Positions 40,341 through 53,900 of a stretch of DNA of 64,000 nucleotides are shown in pieces (positions within the stretch are counted from its first letter, which is position 1; every line of letters starts with the position of its first letter). This stretch comes from Smittia aterrima (Eukaryota; Arthropoda; Insecta; Diptera; Chironomidae). The stretch covers positions 24,583,537-24,647,536 of the forward strand of contig CP093829.1 in NCBI GenBank assembly GCA_033063855.1, in the 5' to 3' direction. The notes under the pieces were generated by a model. That model was given only the letters and a program-made list of their open reading frames with translations. It searched no databases and was not told where the DNA came from. Both the position numbers and the translations under genes were made by a program.

Positions 40341-43300
40341 CTATCTCTTGCTGTCTCGAGGTTCTATATTCGTAAGTTGACTCTGTGAACGTGTCAGATT
40401 AATTTAAAAAGCTTTAAGTCTTGGAATAATTAGACTCTCACCTGAAGAGATCTGATTGTGTCCATTAGCGTTCTCTTCTCATCTAAGAGCGTTGAGATGT
40501 CGTCTTGTGCCGCTTTCAAGTAAGTTTTTAGAACCTCATTTTCCTGTTTGATTCGTTGACTTTAAGAAAATGAATTTATTATTTATCGATTGATTAAAAG
40601 AAAAAGAATTTTCTTACCGATTCACTTCCATGTTCTTCTCAGCTGATGAAACTTGTCGTCTCAAAAGTTCATTGTCAATTTTAAGTTGTTGCATAATTAA
40701 CTGAATCGAAAGAATTTCACGATCTCGTTCCTTTCTTTCCCAACTTAAGTCTTCAGCTGTAGCAACGTTTTCCTTGTCAATCTCGATTGGTTGAATCTGG
40801 AAGACACCAGCCAAGTCACGAACTATTTTCATCTTCCCGATTGTGACGTTCATTGGAATTGGACCTGGAGAAGTTATGTTGACTGGAGGACGATCTTCAA
40901 TTATTGTTATTTTTATGTTTTCAAGATTAATGTTCATCGGAACTGGAGGTGTGATGAGTTCATCCTCGGCAAGATCCGCTAGTCCAATCACTGTGCTCAT
41001 TTGAATCGAAGGGATTTTAAAGTCAGTAACTTTAATGGTCAAGTCGCGTTCGAAGAAACTCGCGCAAGCATTCTTGTCGGTAATTGTTGTTAAGTCTTCC
41101 GGTAAATGTAAGTCTTCCTCGAATCTTATTGCAATGCAAGGCTTCGCCTCCGAATTGTATGGCGCAACGTTCCACGCTCGACATCTCGCACCAAACTTTG
41201 TCTAGGCGAAAAAAAGAAGAAGAAAAAGTAGAGAAGCAGATTAAATATGAAACTCTCGTTTGTCAAACAGATTTAGCTAAAAATTCTAAGAAAAATCAGG
41301 AAAAAGTTTTAGAGATAAAGAGAGTTAGTAGGACACAAAGCAACTAAGCGACATATAAAACATTTAGAAAGATTTACGAAACGTTTGAATTGATCGACTT
41401 GAGTTATCGAACAGGAAGATTTAAATGGAAAGTTTGAAAGTATCCCCACTTTGCTGTCTTTTCTTATAGCTCGGTTAGAAGCTTTCAAAGTAAAGACGAC
41501 AAAGTAATTTTCGGATACTTTCAGTTTAGTTCGAATTATCACTAAAAGCTTTAATGTGTTAACCATCACCTAAAGCCAAAAAATCTTTCACTTTACGTTA
41601 ATAATAAAAGAAATTGCCAGCAGATGTTGGTAGATAACTACTTAGACGAGAAACATCATGCACATTAAAGCAAAGAGGGAGCGAGACTTTAAAAACTCAA
41701 CCATCACTCTGAATAAGGGTTAGAGACGAGTACAGAGAAGAAGAGGCGAACCCAGCGACAGACAAAACACTAGGTAGATCATCTAACTCAGTTAAAAAAC
41801 AGAACAAAACGAATCCCTCTAAGATTTCTCCTTTTTCTAAAACTTTTCATCTAATCTAAGATAAGGAAAGAAAACATCAATTTTCATATGTACCTTCTGC
41901 TTCTTCAGTTGATCGTTCTGGGATTTTAGTTTTATATTTTTTTATGTTTGTTTTTCATTGAAAACATGTTTTTTCAGACATCAGCATTCAATTTTGTGTT
42001 TGTGTGGAATATTTTTTTTTTCGAATCAAGTTGCGGATGGTTGCGAATAGTTTTTATGATCAAAATTAATATTAGAAGAGAGAAAGCATGCAAAAAAGAA
42101 ATTCAAAATATGCAACACATTAACATCATCTTGATTAAAATATTTCATATTCAGTCGATAGAAGATAATGAATGGTCGAAGCTCTAAAGTGACTTCATCT
42201 CCGTCGGCTAAAGAGCTTCCACAAGAACGAGCGATTAATGGACTGAAGATTATGGTTAAATCTATGATGGGGAGCTAAGGAGGAGACTTGTAACTTTATT
42301 CCCGTCAATGTTTGTTGGTTCTGTTACAAATGATTCTTTTTATGATGGAAAAATTCTTTGGAAAACCTCGAAAAGACTCCACGAATCATCTTGAAAAGCG
42401 AGTTTATAGAATGAAAGGCAAGAATTGAAAGATAAATAAGAGAAAGAAGCTTCGAGCAAGAAAAGCTTTCACATCATGTTCAAAAGCTATTTAGCAGTTC
42501 ACTGGAGAAAATCTGATACGAAATCTCAGTTCTATTTACAGAGTGGAGAATACAAATGAATAAATTGGTCATCAAACAAAGAAAGCAACCACTCGAGGGC
42601 GCGATGAAGAGATGAATCAGAATTCGTGAATAAGCTTCCGGGAAATTCTCGCTTTTCGTTGTTTCCCTTTCTCGGTAAGTGTAAAAGGAAGAAATGTCGG
42701 GGAAAAAAAGTTTATGACCGTTTGAGAAAATGTTTAGAAAGCGAGTGAATCCACTCTAAATCGACGGAGGCAGATGTGAAGAAAGAAAAAGAAATTAAAT
42801 TTTCATGAGCCGAACGAAAGTCTCGTAAAATGGTTACGTGGAGTAAACCAAAGAGTTTGCGTTCACAGGGCTCAGATACTTTTCGAAAGAAAAACTTTGA
42901 GATTTCTTTCATCAGAGGAAACCTTTGCTTGCCCTGTCTTCATCTCATTTTTCGAGCGAATATCGAGTGGATTCGTATCTTTCACTAGAGAAACGGCTCA
43001 TATCGTTTGAAGGATTTTTTTACGGGTGAACAATGAGAGGATAGATTTGAAAAGAAGAGATGAAAAGACAAGACATGGATCATTTGAATGACTGCTTCTA
43101 TACCTGTAACTCGTCCCACGGTATTGCTGTGCACTGTTAGAGAAGATTGAGGATAAAGTCGTAAATATTTTAATGTCGAATCGTAAAAAATGTTTTTGAC
43201 GCAAATAATTTGCACTAACTACACTCACCTCTTCCAATGATACAGAAGCGACTTGGATGCGAGCAACTGACGAAGATCCCACATTGTGTTTTATCAGCTC

Positions 43301-46300
43301 GACCGTTGTAAGCCTAAAGTCAATTGCAAAACATTGAATTCTTATCAAAAGTGATTAAATAAGCTTTTCTCACCTGAACGTAACCATCGAGACTAAATCT
43401 CTTCGTCTTAGACTGCTCGCTTCAGACGGCTCCGACGGCGATGACATGTTGGTTAGGAAAGGATCTTCGCAAACTTCCGAAGCCACTTCAACCGGTGCCA
43501 ATTTGTTGTTGGGATCAGAACTGAAGGGATTAAACTTGAACATAAAATCATTGCAATCTGTTGTGGCTTTGTCTGTGTCGGCTAACACTGTCATGAACTC
43601 AGAGTCGTCTGAGTAATCCGACTGAATGGAAATTGAATCACTCGCATCGTCGAATGAGGCGTTTGTCTTTAACGCGCTATCGATAGAAGTCATAAAGTTC
43701 GAGAAACCTTTCTTCATTTGACTTAATCCACTATTCAATTCCTTTGGAATGATACCAGCGTCGCCTGAAGTTCTACTTTTGTTTTTGAGTGTCGACGTTG
43801 ATGATGAAGAAGACGAAGATTGTGGAACTTTAGCTGGAGTTTGCACAACTTCAAAGTCCGATGGAATATCAAACTTGAGGTTTGTTTTCGTTTCGGCGGG
43901 ATAATCAAACTTTTCCTGTCTAACAGGTGACGGTGACTCGATCGAACTAAATGGATTAATTCGAGTACCGCCATCAATTGATATGCTTCCTTGTTGCCAG
44001 CAACTATTTGTTGTGTGTAAATCGTCTCCTAAACTGGCTGAGTCAGGGAGAACACTTTCAGCATCGCCACCGCTCGATTCTTTGCCTGGAGTTTGACTCG
44101 GCATCACGAGAGTGACTTCAACTTGAGGGATAACGCAACCTAAGATAATCAACTGCTCCGTGTTTTTCTCTTTCATGATTCGTTTGCTGTCAATTGTCAA
44201 AAACGTTGTCAATTCGTTCATTTCTTCGACAAGTCGCATCAGAAACAGGAACTGATAATGATCCAGTTGAACGCTCACCAAATTCCCGAAATGAGCAATT
44301 ACGTGTAAATCAGCAGATTTCTCATCAACGTTTACGCTACTTGTTGCTTGTGCACCTGTTGAGTCTGCTGTGGGCTGTTGCTCCGCATTTTCATATATTT
44401 CGTTATTTCCTGTCACTTTCGCGTAACAAACTGAATCGAGATTGTCAAACATGAAAGTTGAATCCGGTTGTTGGGACATCGAAAATGAATTCACTGACAA
44501 AATCATTTCGTCAACCTTTGGAGTTTCTGGAGGTGTCTTTGGCGGTTTATTCAACTCTGTCATTCTTTCCATGATATTTTCTTCGATTTGTGACTTGCCA
44601 TGAATCCAAAGAGTGATTGGAACTGCATCGACAAATGGAATCGATCGATTCGCTCCAACTGAGCGAGCGCCAACAAAATCAATCCAAACGGGATCAATTT
44701 TAATACACCAAACATCTCGCGTGTCGTTCCAAAGCGCATATCGCGACAGTTGATTAAGCGATTGATTTGATGGAGTTGGGTATGTCGATAGAGAAACGTC
44801 GGTGGCCGCAATGTGAGATAAAATTCGATCAGTGACGATACTAAGATCGCTAGGCTTCGATGGAAAATCAGAAGAAAAGACTAAACTTCCTTCTTGTAGT
44901 GAATGAATCGCTTGAGCTAGATCAGCTCGCGAAGCTCCCATTTCTCTGATGTTTGTAACCGCGAATCTCGACACTTGAACTTGCATACTCTTTGGTCTGT
45001 CGCGTTGCATTGCAGCTACGTCCCGATTCGACTCGAAAATAATTCTTGGCATGATTGCTTCTAATTTAACGTCCATGTACATCAAGGACGGCTCCGACGA
45101 GGGAGATGGTGAGTTCATCGAATCGGCGACCTTCGTTCTCATTAAAGATTCGTGAAGGCCTAGACCGAACGAAGCAAACCACAAACAACTCTCAACGTCG
45201 AAGTTCACTTGAATTGGATTGAGGTAAACAAAACATTTTGATGGCGGCACTAAAATGGAATTTCAATGAGTCAATTAGAGCAATTTAATTGACAGATGAA
45301 TAAACTTACAAGGAAAAACGAAATCCCCAGGATAATAGAAATAAGCTGAAAACAATTTTGAAATGTTAATTTCTGAATTGAAACTTCTTAATGTAAAGAA
45401 CTCACTAAATTCTGCGTGAACCGTTGGCATTTCTGGTGGAAATGAGAATCGTTCCTTGTCACCTGAAACAATCGAAACAAAATAAATAAGTTGATTGAAA
45501 GGAATCCTTGAAATATTTTTAGGGAAAATATCGACCTGCTCGACTTTTCTTCTTCCTTTGAGCTGTTATTATGTTAGCATTGAAAATAAGGAAAAATAAT
45601 TGATTTTCCAAGGAATTCTTAAAAAGGTTTTAGAAATTGAAACTCTTACGAACCTGAGATAAATTCCTTGGGCATTTGTTTCCTTCCTGATGTTGTAACA
45701 CGATAAAGCGTGAAGTCTTCAATTCTTAAAATAACACAACTCGTCATTAGCTTCGATAAATTGTCGAGGACATGTTTCCTCATCGGCGATGGCATTTGAG
45801 TAGGAGTTGAAGCGCCCGATTGCTGTCCACCGAGTGGATTCGGAGTTCTTTCAAGAGGAGCATGAGTTGGTGGTCGGTTAGGATTGCTAAGAGTTAGAAG
45901 CGATTCCTTGAAATTGTTTAACGACTGCTCAAGCCAAAGTGCTGGAGGAACGCTCGCTTCCTTATACTTAGGCCAATGTGTTCGATTCGCTTTCGCTAAG
46001 TGATATGGATAGTAGTCGACTTGAAAGCCTTGAATCGAGATTTGAAGTGCTCCACCATCTTTAAGCGTTGGATGAGAAGAACGGCCACTTCCGGCATCGT
46101 CACAAAGATGCAAATCAATTCTCTGGCTGAAGAAGTGATACGAAGTCTCACGGACATCGAAAATGCTAAACATTTTCTGTGCTTGTGACATTATCATCGA
46201 ATTTTCAGTAGGACGGACAGAAGATTGGTCAATGTAGGATTGATATTCAGGCAGAGTTTCCAGTTTTCTCTGAGCCTTCTTACGTTGGATTGCTTTGTTC

Positions 46301-47660
46301 GAGTCTTGAATTAAGTCAGCTAATGAGTCAACAAAGTGTAGCGCTGCCTTCAGTTGAGAATCAGTTAGTACCCAAAGGAGATCGTCAAGAATCAGAAGAA
46401 GTCTTGATGATAAAACGCTGCAATCCGAAAGCTTCTTCTTAATGGTAATGCGACACTTTGCCTGATTCGTCAGCAACCGTAGCGGCGTTAGATTTTTGTC
46501 TTGAGTAGAGCTCGCCTCGATGCGAACAGTTTGCCATGAAAGTTCCTTAAAAATTAGAATCATTCCTCGAATCGGATCTTTCAGTCTCGTGAAACGAAGT
46601 TCGCTTGCAAGCCATTTTGGAGTTCGCGATTCAACACGAATCCTCGACATCTAAAAGAGAAAAGTTTTGTTGAAATATTTATCAGATGTCGATAAAGAGA
46701 AAACTCACTTGAACCGAAGCAGTAAAAGCTGGACTTTTAAAGTTAACGTTAACTGTGTTTATTACAATTGTGATGCCATCGATGACTTTGTGTATAAAGC
46801 TATATTTTCCCATTGGAGCTGCAAGCGATGAAATACCAGAAGCAGCCGTTGGTGTTCCTGTCCGAGCGATCGCACAAGTCTCCACAGAAATATTTACTTC
46901 GTCCAGCGATAAAGTTATAGGAACACTTTTCAGCTTTGCCCACGATATTCGAAAAGAAATGTGATTGCACCATGCTGAGGTCAAACGGAGCCATGATGGT
47001 AATTCAAGTAATTCTGTAAGCACCGCCTCGTCAAGCTCGAGATTATTTAATTCGCCTTCTCCTTTAAAAGTCGATATGTTAATTTTGTCGCTCGAAAGAT
47101 TTTTCGTGTATCTAAAATTAAGAAAGAAAAGTTCTTTGTTGTAATCTGTAATCTCATTTGCATGATGAATTGCTAATGAACTTTATGTGCAATGATTAAT
47201 TAATTGGACATTCTTCACGCTTGTGTAAACTCGCAATCTCGTTTGAGTCTCAAGAAAATCGATTTCACTTTCTTGTCAACTCGATTTCTTATCACTTCTA
47301 AGTTTAGTTAATCAAGCTGATAAAACATGTTGAATTCGCGTCGGATGATAACTTCATCCTTGACTCACGACAATCTGAATCATCTGGGGAAAATAATCAA
47401 TAATCTTATGACCTTGCAAATCTTAAATATAAGACGAAGAGAACATAAACACGAGTTGTTTTGTCATTATTGTTTCTCTCAGAGACTTGAACAATTGAAT
47501 TAAGTCGTATATTGAAGGATTTTAATGCGAAGAAGTAATTTTAGCCGAGAAAGAAATTTTCCAATATGTTATCACGATATGCTCGAATTATTCGAGCTCT
47601 TTACAACAATCTTCACCTTGATAAGTGCTTCAATAGCTGATTCTTTAATATCGACACCAT
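40341..47660 (-). CDS. BLTP3: Bridge-like lipid transfer protein, BLTP3 family (UHRF1BP1/SHIP164-like)
   Basis: Ten exons join in frame to 1413 residues: 47617-47660, 46709-47111, 45654-46650, 45406-45462, 45310-45345, 43374-45249, 43229-43313, 40618-41201, 40442-40559, 40341-40382. Vertebrate members (UHRF1BP1, UHRF1BP1L/SHIP164) are rod-like proteins that move lipids on endosomes. The N-terminus MVSILKNQLLKHLSRYTKNL, then DKINISTFKGEGELNNLELDE, is the family chorein segment. Also conserved are FTRLKDPIRG, LITIKKKL-type blocks with LLLILDDLLWVLTDSQLKAA, DYYPYH, and near the C-terminus IIEDRPPVNITSPGPIPMNV. A coiled coil of QENEVLK type closes the protein. Length is close to that of the human members (around 1,440-1,460). 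The 44-nt first exon and the 42-nt last exon (SQLTNIEPRDSKR) fit by phase; the last exon is the least certain. Only 288 bp separate its ATG from the Pvr stop on the same strand. Confidence 0.93.
41202..43228 (-). other. Long BLTP3 intron (about 2 kb)
   Basis: This is the only large intron of BLTP3; the others are about 50-520 bp. Joining the flanking exons directly (phase 0) leaves only about eight residues fewer than the human alignment, so no missing exon is required. Small open frames inside (41309-41569, 41948-42187, 42712-42912) look like chance. Confidence 0.6.
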
Positions 47661-47948
47661 TTCTACTATAATTAAAAGAATTTAGGAATAAGATAACGAA
47701 GAATAATTTTTTTGTTGACAACACACAATGTTCTAAAATGTTAGAAATTGAACTGCTTCAAAACCTTTCAAAAGTTTTCAAACTTGCAAAAACCGTTAAA
47801 CATAATATATGAACAATATATTTAAAATATATTTAATTTATTAATTTTTTATTCACATTTAGAAATAAACAAATTTTAAGCATAAAAGTAAATCGTTAAA
47901 TTTATTCTAAGCATAATTAAAACATTTAATTCACAAAACTTTAATTGA
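47661..47948. other. Short spacer between Pvr stop and BLTP3 start
   Basis: These 288 bp must hold both the Pvr 3' UTR and the BLTP3 5' UTR and core promoter, unless BLTP3 transcription starts inside Pvr. The sequence is extremely AT-rich with ATATTTAAAATATATTT-type stretches around 47810-47835. Confidence 0.7.
47901..47906 (-). terminator. Likely Pvr polyadenylation signal
   Basis: AATAAA on the minus strand lies about 43 nt past the Pvr stop codon. Further copies occur at 47837-47842 and about 47847-47852. Confidence 0.55.
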
Positions 47949-50900
47949 TTAGTTTAATCGCTCGTTGACTGTGTTGAATGTAATGTAACTTGGATTCGCG
48001 ATAGATTTTGCTGATGGTACGTTGACGTAGTTATCACTAGGATTGAAGACTTCAGCGTCGGATGTGATTGGCTTTGCTTGATTGCCGTTTGAGAAACTCA
48101 TTTCGGTGTAACCATTCTGCTCTTCATCAGAATCGGCGCCGTTCTCATTACGTTTAAGCATTGGAATCTCCTCGGGAAGTGCTGGTTTCTTGTTAGGATG
48201 TTTCGATTTGTTCTTGGGACTAGAATCTAAGTTTTTAGCAATCGTAGGTGAGTCAGGGCGAATGTAGTCAGACTTATGAGGAGCTAAGTTTGAATTGTAA
48301 CGAACGGTTCCACTCTTAGGACTCATCGAGAGGTAATCTTGAGCTGACGGTGACTTTTGCATTTCAACAGAATTGTTGACGTAAAAGTTTTCTTCCTCTG
48401 CGAGTGGTGGCATTGGAGCTTCTGATACTGGACATGAGAGTTGCGTAAGATAGTCTGGACGACCAGTTTCATAGTTTGTAATGTTTGCCGTCATGTATGG
48501 CTCGTTCAAGTCGACGTAGTGCTAAAAATAAAAAAAAGTTATTTCGATTCATTAACACAAATTCTTTTGAACTCACTTCTTTCACACTTTCGTGAATGAA
48601 CGATCCCAATCGCTTCTCCAATTGATTAAAGAGAGGACGCGATTCAGGCTTTGCATTCCAACAGTTCAACATTATATCGTAAATATCTTGATTCGCAAAC
48701 GCTGGTTTCTCCATTCGATAGCCATCGCGAAGCTTGTAATAAAGATTTTGATTCGCTTCCATTCCAGTGTAAGGAACTTTTCCAAGCGAGAAAAGCTCCC
48801 AAAGCACAACGCCTGTTGATCAATAAAATATTTAATCAGAAATCAAGGAAATTTCAAAATCAACTCACCAAAAGCCCAAACATCAGAGTAAGTGCTGAAC
48901 GTGTGATCTGAAATCGATTCCAAAGCTAACCACTTGAAAGGAAGTGGAGCTTCGCCCTTCTTCTTGTAATTGTCGTTTTTGTACATTGATCGAGCGAGTC
49001 CAAAGTCACAAATCTTTACAATGTTGTCTTCGGCGAGAAGAATATTTCTCGCAGCTAAATCGCCATGAAGAACTTTCCGTGACGAAAGGTAATCCATTCC
49101 ACGAGCGACTTGGAACGACCAACAAACCAAATCGCTTGTGCAAACAGAGCGAGCAGGACCTTTGTAGTCCATGCCATAGTTTGAGCGCCATAACGGCTGT
49201 TCAGAATTGTTTGAAAGCATTGCACTGTCTTCTATGGAAATCAAATTAAATTTAAATAAAAAATTTGAATTTAAATCACAAAATGTTACCTTGGCCATTC
49301 GAAAGAGTTGATAACTCAGTATTGCAACTGTCAATCTGCGTGTTCTGCGTATTCTGAAAACCAGAATGTCGAACATATCCTTGCGAGTTAAGATGAGCTC
49401 CTGGATTCACAGCACCCACTGGACTCGGGCCAACTGTGTAAGGGTTCCCATCGCTACAGTTTATGTAATGATTGGCATCAACATTAATATAATTATGATT
49501 CTTTGGCTTGACTTTATCTTTAGCAAACGTCACACTAATGTACTTTAATCCTTGACTACCGGTACACGATAATCATTTTATGTTTAGTTACATTCCATTC
49601 CAAATTTGTTACCGGTCACCATCACCAAAAGTTTTTTTTATTATCAGCAAAGTAAGTGAAAACAAGAAAAGTGAAGATTTATTTTATTAGTTTAGTGCAT
49701 AGCGAAATAGAAAAATCAAACAATGAAGTGATAAATGATTTGATTCTTTATCTTCGTCAACCAGGAAATGTGAAAGTGCAAGCGTTTGTTTTTGTCTCAG
49801 AAGCTTCTAATGATAAATCATCGTTAAAAGCTTCACTTGTAGTTAATGAGAAGACTAATTTTAGAAAACCAAGGCAGAGAAAGGAGTGAAATAGAAAACT
49901 GTCAGATCATGTTGCTAATTAACACAAAATATAGTCAAAGTGAAACCTCAGAGTCTGTCTTCAAAAGCGCACATGCAAAATGAGATGAAACATGAAAGTG
50001 AGCTGAGATAAATAAATGTTTACCTGTTGTAGGTGTTGAACGCACTGTTCTTCGACCATCTCAAATCATTTTTCATAATCATCGTGTCGATCTTGTCGTT
50101 TCTGATTTGATCGATGAAGTAAGGTCGATGCTTGACGAGGAAGCTCTGTAAGTTTCCGAACTGGCAATACTCGACAATCACCATTAATTCGCGCTTTGTG
50201 ATGTTCTTTGTTACGGCACCCAATAAATTAACGACGTTCAAATGCTGTCCCAGATGAATCATAATCTTTAATTCCGATACTAAAGCTTTCATTACGTCGT
50301 TGTCCGTCTGTTTCTTCACCATCTTGACTGCAACGGTCGATTCCTCCTCATAAGGAACGATCCCTTGTGCAATCGCTTTAACGACAACACCGAAAGCTCC
50401 AGCTCCTAATTGCTTTCCGAGTTTGAGTTTATCGCGTGGAAACTCGACGTCCTTGTTGTAAGGAAGCAAATCAGCTTGCTCATCTAAGTTGACATCAGGA
50501 TCGAGACTCTCGAGGTTGCCTTCCTCGAAATTAGCTAGACCAGCTGCTTTCATTTCAGCAATTAATCGAGTTTTACGTCGCACGCGAATGCAAAGATAAA
50601 TTGAAATGCAGATCAAGATGAAGATAATGCTGGCGATTCCAAAAATGATTCCGAGACTCAAGTTGCCAACTGGAGCTGCGAACGATTAAAATTAAGTTCG
50701 ATTTTTATTTTAAATTGACTTTAACTCACTGGGAATTCGAAGTTCAACAGTTTTAAAGTCTTCTCCGACTCGATTCGATGCAACGCATTTGTAGGTTCCT
50801 GCATCTTCAAGTTTTAAAAGGGAAAACGTGATACTCGAGTTAATGTCGTCGATCGTAATCCTCTGCGAATTATTATCGTCAATGACAAATGGCTCATCAT

Positions 50901-53900
50901 TTTTGAACCAAAGAAGCTGCGGAGTTGGTAGCCCTGAGACTAAGCAATCTAACTTTAAAGAATCGCCCATTGACAGCGTCATGCCGTTTGGATCAAAATT
51001 TGAGGTGATTACTGGAGGTTGAGCTTCGTGGACTGCAATGGAGATTGGAAGTGTCTCTGGCGGCTCATGAGCATCTCTCGCCGATACTTCGCATTCGTAA
51101 TCGCCTTCGTCGTTCTTTGTAATTTGTTTCCATGTCAAAGTTTTCCGCCAAGAGAATTTTGTGTTTGTCTCTTCGACGACGAGATTGTCAAGGCTTTCAA
51201 TTATCTCGCCGTTTTTTCGCCAAACAATATTGTTCGTGTAGTTGTAAATGATTGCTCCACATTCGAGTCTTAGAAAGTCCCCATCAGCGATTCTTTGATC
51301 GTCCTTCAATCCCGAAATCATAAAAGGCTTCGACATGTCTCCAATCTTCACTTGACCCAGAGCATGATGAGATCCTGCTGAGTTCTTTGCTGAACATCGA
51401 ACTGATCCCGGCTCAGTTGCTCTGAATATTATTTCAGATGTCTGAGTGTTCTCCGATGATTGTTTGCTGTCAAGTGTTTCATCGTGATCTGATTGCTGTT
51501 GGTGAAAGATTTGATTTAATAAAGAATCAAAGTCGAGAAGATTTTTTTTAGATTAAAGTGGAGTTAGTGACACTAACCGTCTCGATTTCCGTTTGATATC
51601 TTGCTATCATTTGCTATACATCGATTTGCCGTGATTAGTAAGCCATGCAATATTTAATTATATTATATATAATAAATATTATATTAAATATTAATTATAT
51701 TATATATAATAAAATAAAAAATTAAACAAAACTCACATTTTGAATCCTCGCTTTTCGACAAGTCGGCCACAAAGATAAATCTTGACAAGGACTGAATGAG
51801 AAGGATATCTGAGCTGGAGGATAAGCGAGCACTTGACAAATCATGTGAACTTCTTCTCCAGCCATCACGTAAACATCTTCCATGCTTACGGTCGGTTTTT
51901 CTATAAAATTTAATAAAATGTTGGAGACTCAAAGTTTTTATCTTAACTTCTTTCTTATCTCACCTGACACAACCAATCGAACCTCTGTCGTAAAATTCCT
52001 TCCGAGTGTTGTCGCGACCAAAGTATAATTTCCAAAGTCGTTGATGTCAGGATATTTAATTTTGAGTTTTAGTTGATTCTTCTGATGCTCGATGATGACA
52101 TCATATTTCGTTCGATCCATGACGTCCATGTCGCTGGATATTTGCTCGCGTCTTGGATTGTAGATGTAAAAAGTCGCTGATGGATAAGCTGTATACTCAA
52201 TTAAGAACTGAGCTTGTTTCTTTCCTTTGTCAATATCAATCCTCGGATTTGTTGGTTTTAAATCGATTTGCGGTTCAGAGACAAAGTTGATTGTCGCAAA
52301 CGCTGAATTCGTGTTGTTGTAATAATCCATTACCGTGCACTTGTAATCGCCACTGTCGCGATCTTCAACACTTTGTCGAACCGTGAGGTTCAAGCTTGCT
52401 TTCTGACGATTGCTCGTGTCGTGGAGTAGCTCAGAAACCGTAATAAAGTCATTTGTCTTCAAGACGACTCCATTGTGAGTGAATGCAGCTGTGTAGATAA
52501 TATTCGTGTGCACTTCAATGTGACAAGTCAATTGAAAATCATTTCCTTCTGTCGCGAAGAACATTGAGTCACTTGAAATAGTCGGAGGCGGAAGGTAACT
52601 CGTCAAAGCTGCGCAAAGAGTAATCAAAGAATTTAGTTGGAAATCATGATTATTCATGAACACATTATTTTCTTTCTTGATCAAGATAAAAGCTTTTTAC
52701 CTCAACATGCATCAGCAATAAACAGAGAAAACTAAACTCTCAACAGACAGGAACTTTAAAGTATTTTTTACAACGTACATAGAAAACTATGCTAAAAGGA
52801 TTTAGTGATATACGGTTAGTCAAGGAAGCGATAAGACAAAAAAAAAATATTTGCACGAGGATTAGGGAAATGAAATTTATTTATGCACACGAAAAAGTAA
52901 AAATCTTGATAACAAATCTTTACCTGAAGTTCGTTTTACTAAAAAATATTTTTGTGTTTCGTTTGAATTTCATGATTGGAATAAAGAAAAAAAGAAAAAG
53001 GAAGTGAAAAATTAAACGGTGCAGATTGTAACTAAAGATAAACTTCGACAACACGAAAATTTATGTTAGCTCAAACGGAAGAAAGTGAAACAGTTAAAGC
53101 AGCATACCAAGAAGTTAGAGAGGACAGACGTCAACACTTTTTTTTACGGCAAAAATAAAAACGAATAAAACATTTGATGTCCATTTGATGAATAAGAGCA
53201 ATGTCAGCATTGATTGATGTCTTGATTTAATTTGCTTCGTCCAATTAATTTATAACTTTACGGTTTCATTGACGTAGAAAGAAATCATTAAGCCACTCTG
53301 ATGAAGGGTGAAGTGAATTGCCTGATACTTCAATAAACAAAACACCCAAAATGATGAGCCACACGGTGCGTGAATAAATGAAGAGAGAGAGAGAATGGAT
53401 GAAACTACCCAAAACACCAGAAAAAAAGAAGAAGAAAAAGCCACAAACCACCAACGTTTCTTTGCTTGTAAACACACACCCTTAGATTTACGATTGATTA
53501 GTCCGTCACCACCAGATAACAAGTTTTCGAGACGATCCAAAAGCTCCAGTTGCAAAAGCTCCGGTGAAATGGAAGTTGTAGTAGTGGATACATCGATAGT
53601 TTGGTTAATTGAAAACATAGCCTCGTTACTACAATTCTCTTTCGACTCACAATTTTCGTTTACAATCACGTGGAACTGAATAAGGTCTTCCGTATCTCGA
53701 ATGCGGCAATCGTAGTAACCGCTTTCCTCTACGTGACTGAAGCTCACAGTGAACCCAACTGCGGGATCGTAGCTGCCTATAACCTGCTCCTAATTGTGAT
53801 TTGAGGGGATTAACGGAAAAAAGAGAAAGGGGATCAGAAATCAAAATGTACGTTCGAGGATTCAAAGGATTCTTGTTTGACTTAAACTTAGTTTTTGAGT

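Noticed and set aside
49656..49889. 77-codon plus-strand frame inside a Pvr intron
   Set aside because: Antisense to Pvr, starts with GTG, no recognised family. It was considered as a nested gene but there is nothing to support it.
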